NCBI GenBank assembly: GCA_003449495.1
Contig: DMHJ01000017.1
Location: forward strand, 3,528 to 11,422
Direction of reading: 5' to 3'
DNA: 7,895 bases
From: Clostridiales bacterium UBA8153
Lineage (GTDB): Bacteria > Bacillota > Sulfobacillia > UBA8153
Shown piece after piece: positions 7,393-7,895 of the stretch. The notes under the pieces were generated by a model. That model was not told the DNA's origin. It did not search any database and worked only from the letters and a program-made list of their open reading frames with translations. Both the position numbers and the translations under genes were made by a program. Numbering within the stretch: position 1 is the first letter of the stretch; every line of letters begins with the position of its first letter.

Positions 7393-7405
7393 GCTGCCGG
7401 CAGCT
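7392..7405. repeat. 14-bp perfect palindrome
   Basis: AGCTGCCGGCAGCT is fully self-complementary. It sits at the point where the minus-strand nucleotidyltransferase stops resembling its family, which makes it a possible rearrangement junction. Confidence 0.5.
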
Positions 7406-7651
7406 GCCATGGCCGCCTTTTCACAGTAAGAAACCGGCCGCGTGGCCAATACGAATAGATCCAGGTCGGGATGTCCCGTGGCCTCTCCCTCAACGAAAGA
7501 ACCCAACAACCGGACCTCTTGTACGGGGAAACGGGACCGCAATACTCTGCTCGCCTCCTGGGTGGCGATAAGCTGATGACCGGCAAGGTTCCGTTCTTTG
7601 GACTGCACGGCGTGCACAACCTTTGCTGCATGGTTTCTGCCATCATCCTGC

Positions 7652-7670
7652 TCAAACAACTCTTGTTTGA
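7652..7670. repeat. 7-bp inverted repeat with 5-base loop
   Basis: TCAAACA-ACTCT-TGTTTGA is perfect, and after one mismatch on each side the pairing continues with CTG (7648-7650) and CAG (7672-7674). It is distinctly more AT-rich than its surroundings. It resembles an operator and lies before the likely coding part of the minus-strand nucleotidyltransferase. Confidence 0.5.
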
Positions 7671-7895
7671 CCAGGGAGCGGGCAGCGTTTGGGCGGGGAT
7701 GCTGACCCGGTCGTGGCCGGTGCCCAGGTGCCACCGTTTGGCCTGCCAGGGGGCGAAAGTCTTCCCGCTGGGGCCGGCGCCGCGCATTCCCTGGCGACCG
7801 ACCGGCGCAGCTTCGTGCCATCGCGCGCCAGGTTACCGGTGGGAGTGGGCCTATGCGCAGAGTACGGCGGCGGAGCGGGTAAACTGCCGGTTGGA

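Larger units (their letters stand above)
7333..7821 (-). pseudogene. Truncated MNT-type nucleotidyltransferase
   Basis: The minus-strand frame contains GSFVEGEATGHPDLDLFV (about 7450-7503). This is the G-S-x-x-x-G ... D-x-D motif of the polymerase-beta-like minimal nucleotidyltransferases, with the two metal-binding aspartates present. A helix-like segment SKERNLAGHQLIATQEASRV precedes it, as expected for such a domain. After the motif only about 39 residues remain before the stop, and the later strand with the third acidic residue is not recognisable in this or the other two frames. The 3' end therefore seems lost, possibly near the palindrome at 7392-7405. The start is unclear: ATG at 7821, TTG at 7659 and GTG at 7617 are options, none with a good ribosome binding site, and residues 1-48 from the ATG are arginine and proline rich and probably not real. 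Such domains often pair with a HEPN protein as toxin-antitoxin modules; no HEPN gene is visible here. Confidence 0.45.
6791..7895. other. Hairpin-rich, weakly coding tract after ftsY
   Basis: This 1.1-kb stretch lacks a gene of the quality seen upstream. It contains strong inverted repeats at 6795-6821, 6912-6935, 6970-6991, 7346-7360, 7392-7405 and 7652-7670. A doubtful + strand reading frame lies at 6850-7392, and a minus-strand frame at 7333-7821 has a nucleotidyltransferase motif near 7450-7503. Bases 7822-7895 show nothing I recognise, although the minus-strand frame of the nucleotidyltransferase stays open to the window edge. I saw no tRNA, rRNA, CRISPR repeats or terminal inverted repeats of an insertion sequence. 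Confidence 0.6.

Noticed and set aside
1..7895. CRISPR arrays, tRNA genes and insertion sequence ends
   Set aside because: I found no regularly spaced direct repeats, no cloverleaf-like sequence and no paired terminal inverted repeats or transposase motifs.

Overview
The window is GC-rich DNA, roughly two-thirds G+C by eye. It carries a compact housekeeping block in the order fabF (3' part), rnc, smc, ftsY, all on the + strand. This order, together with GTG and TTG start codons, strong AGGAGG-type ribosome binding sites and a short FtsY without a long acidic N-terminal domain, fits a high-GC Firmicutes (Clostridia, Moorella/Desulfotomaculum-like or a deeper branch). That placement is inference; no rRNA or tRNA gene is present to settle it.

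Layout. 1-837 is the C-terminal two thirds of beta-ketoacyl-ACP synthase II (FabF). 834-1544 is RNase III, whose TTG start overlaps the fabF stop. 1503-2108 lies on the minus strand and encodes a small DNA-binding-like protein: an N-terminal helix-turn-helix joined to a C-terminal region resembling the LexA/S24 fold, with an apparently incomplete catalytic dyad. Its 3' end overlaps rnc by 42 bases. 2109-2319 is a short divergent intergenic region. 2320-5916 is full-length SMC, and 5885-6790 is FtsY, overlapping smc by 32 bases. From 6791 to 7895 the dense coding stops. This last 1.1 kb holds several strong inverted repeats, one doubtful + strand reading frame, and on the minus strand a reading frame with a clear nucleotidyltransferase (MNT-type) motif that lacks its C-terminal half.

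How the genes work together. fabF and rnc are translationally coupled, as are smc and ftsY. The products serve fatty acid elongation, rRNA/mRNA processing, chromosome organisation and co-translational membrane targeting. They form a growth-linked cluster rather than a single pathway. The minus-strand regulator interrupts it between rnc and smc, so smc-ftsY probably has its own promoter or relies on read-through across an antisense gene. The ylxM-ffh pair that often follows ftsY in Firmicutes is not seen here; the degenerate accessory-like tract occupies that place.

The observations most worth a second look are an alanine at one of the four normally acidic metal-binding positions of RNase III, the S24-like regulator lacking the usual lysine, and the truncated nucleotidyltransferase in a hairpin-rich tract. 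I found no convincing evidence of a wholly new multi-gene system in this window.
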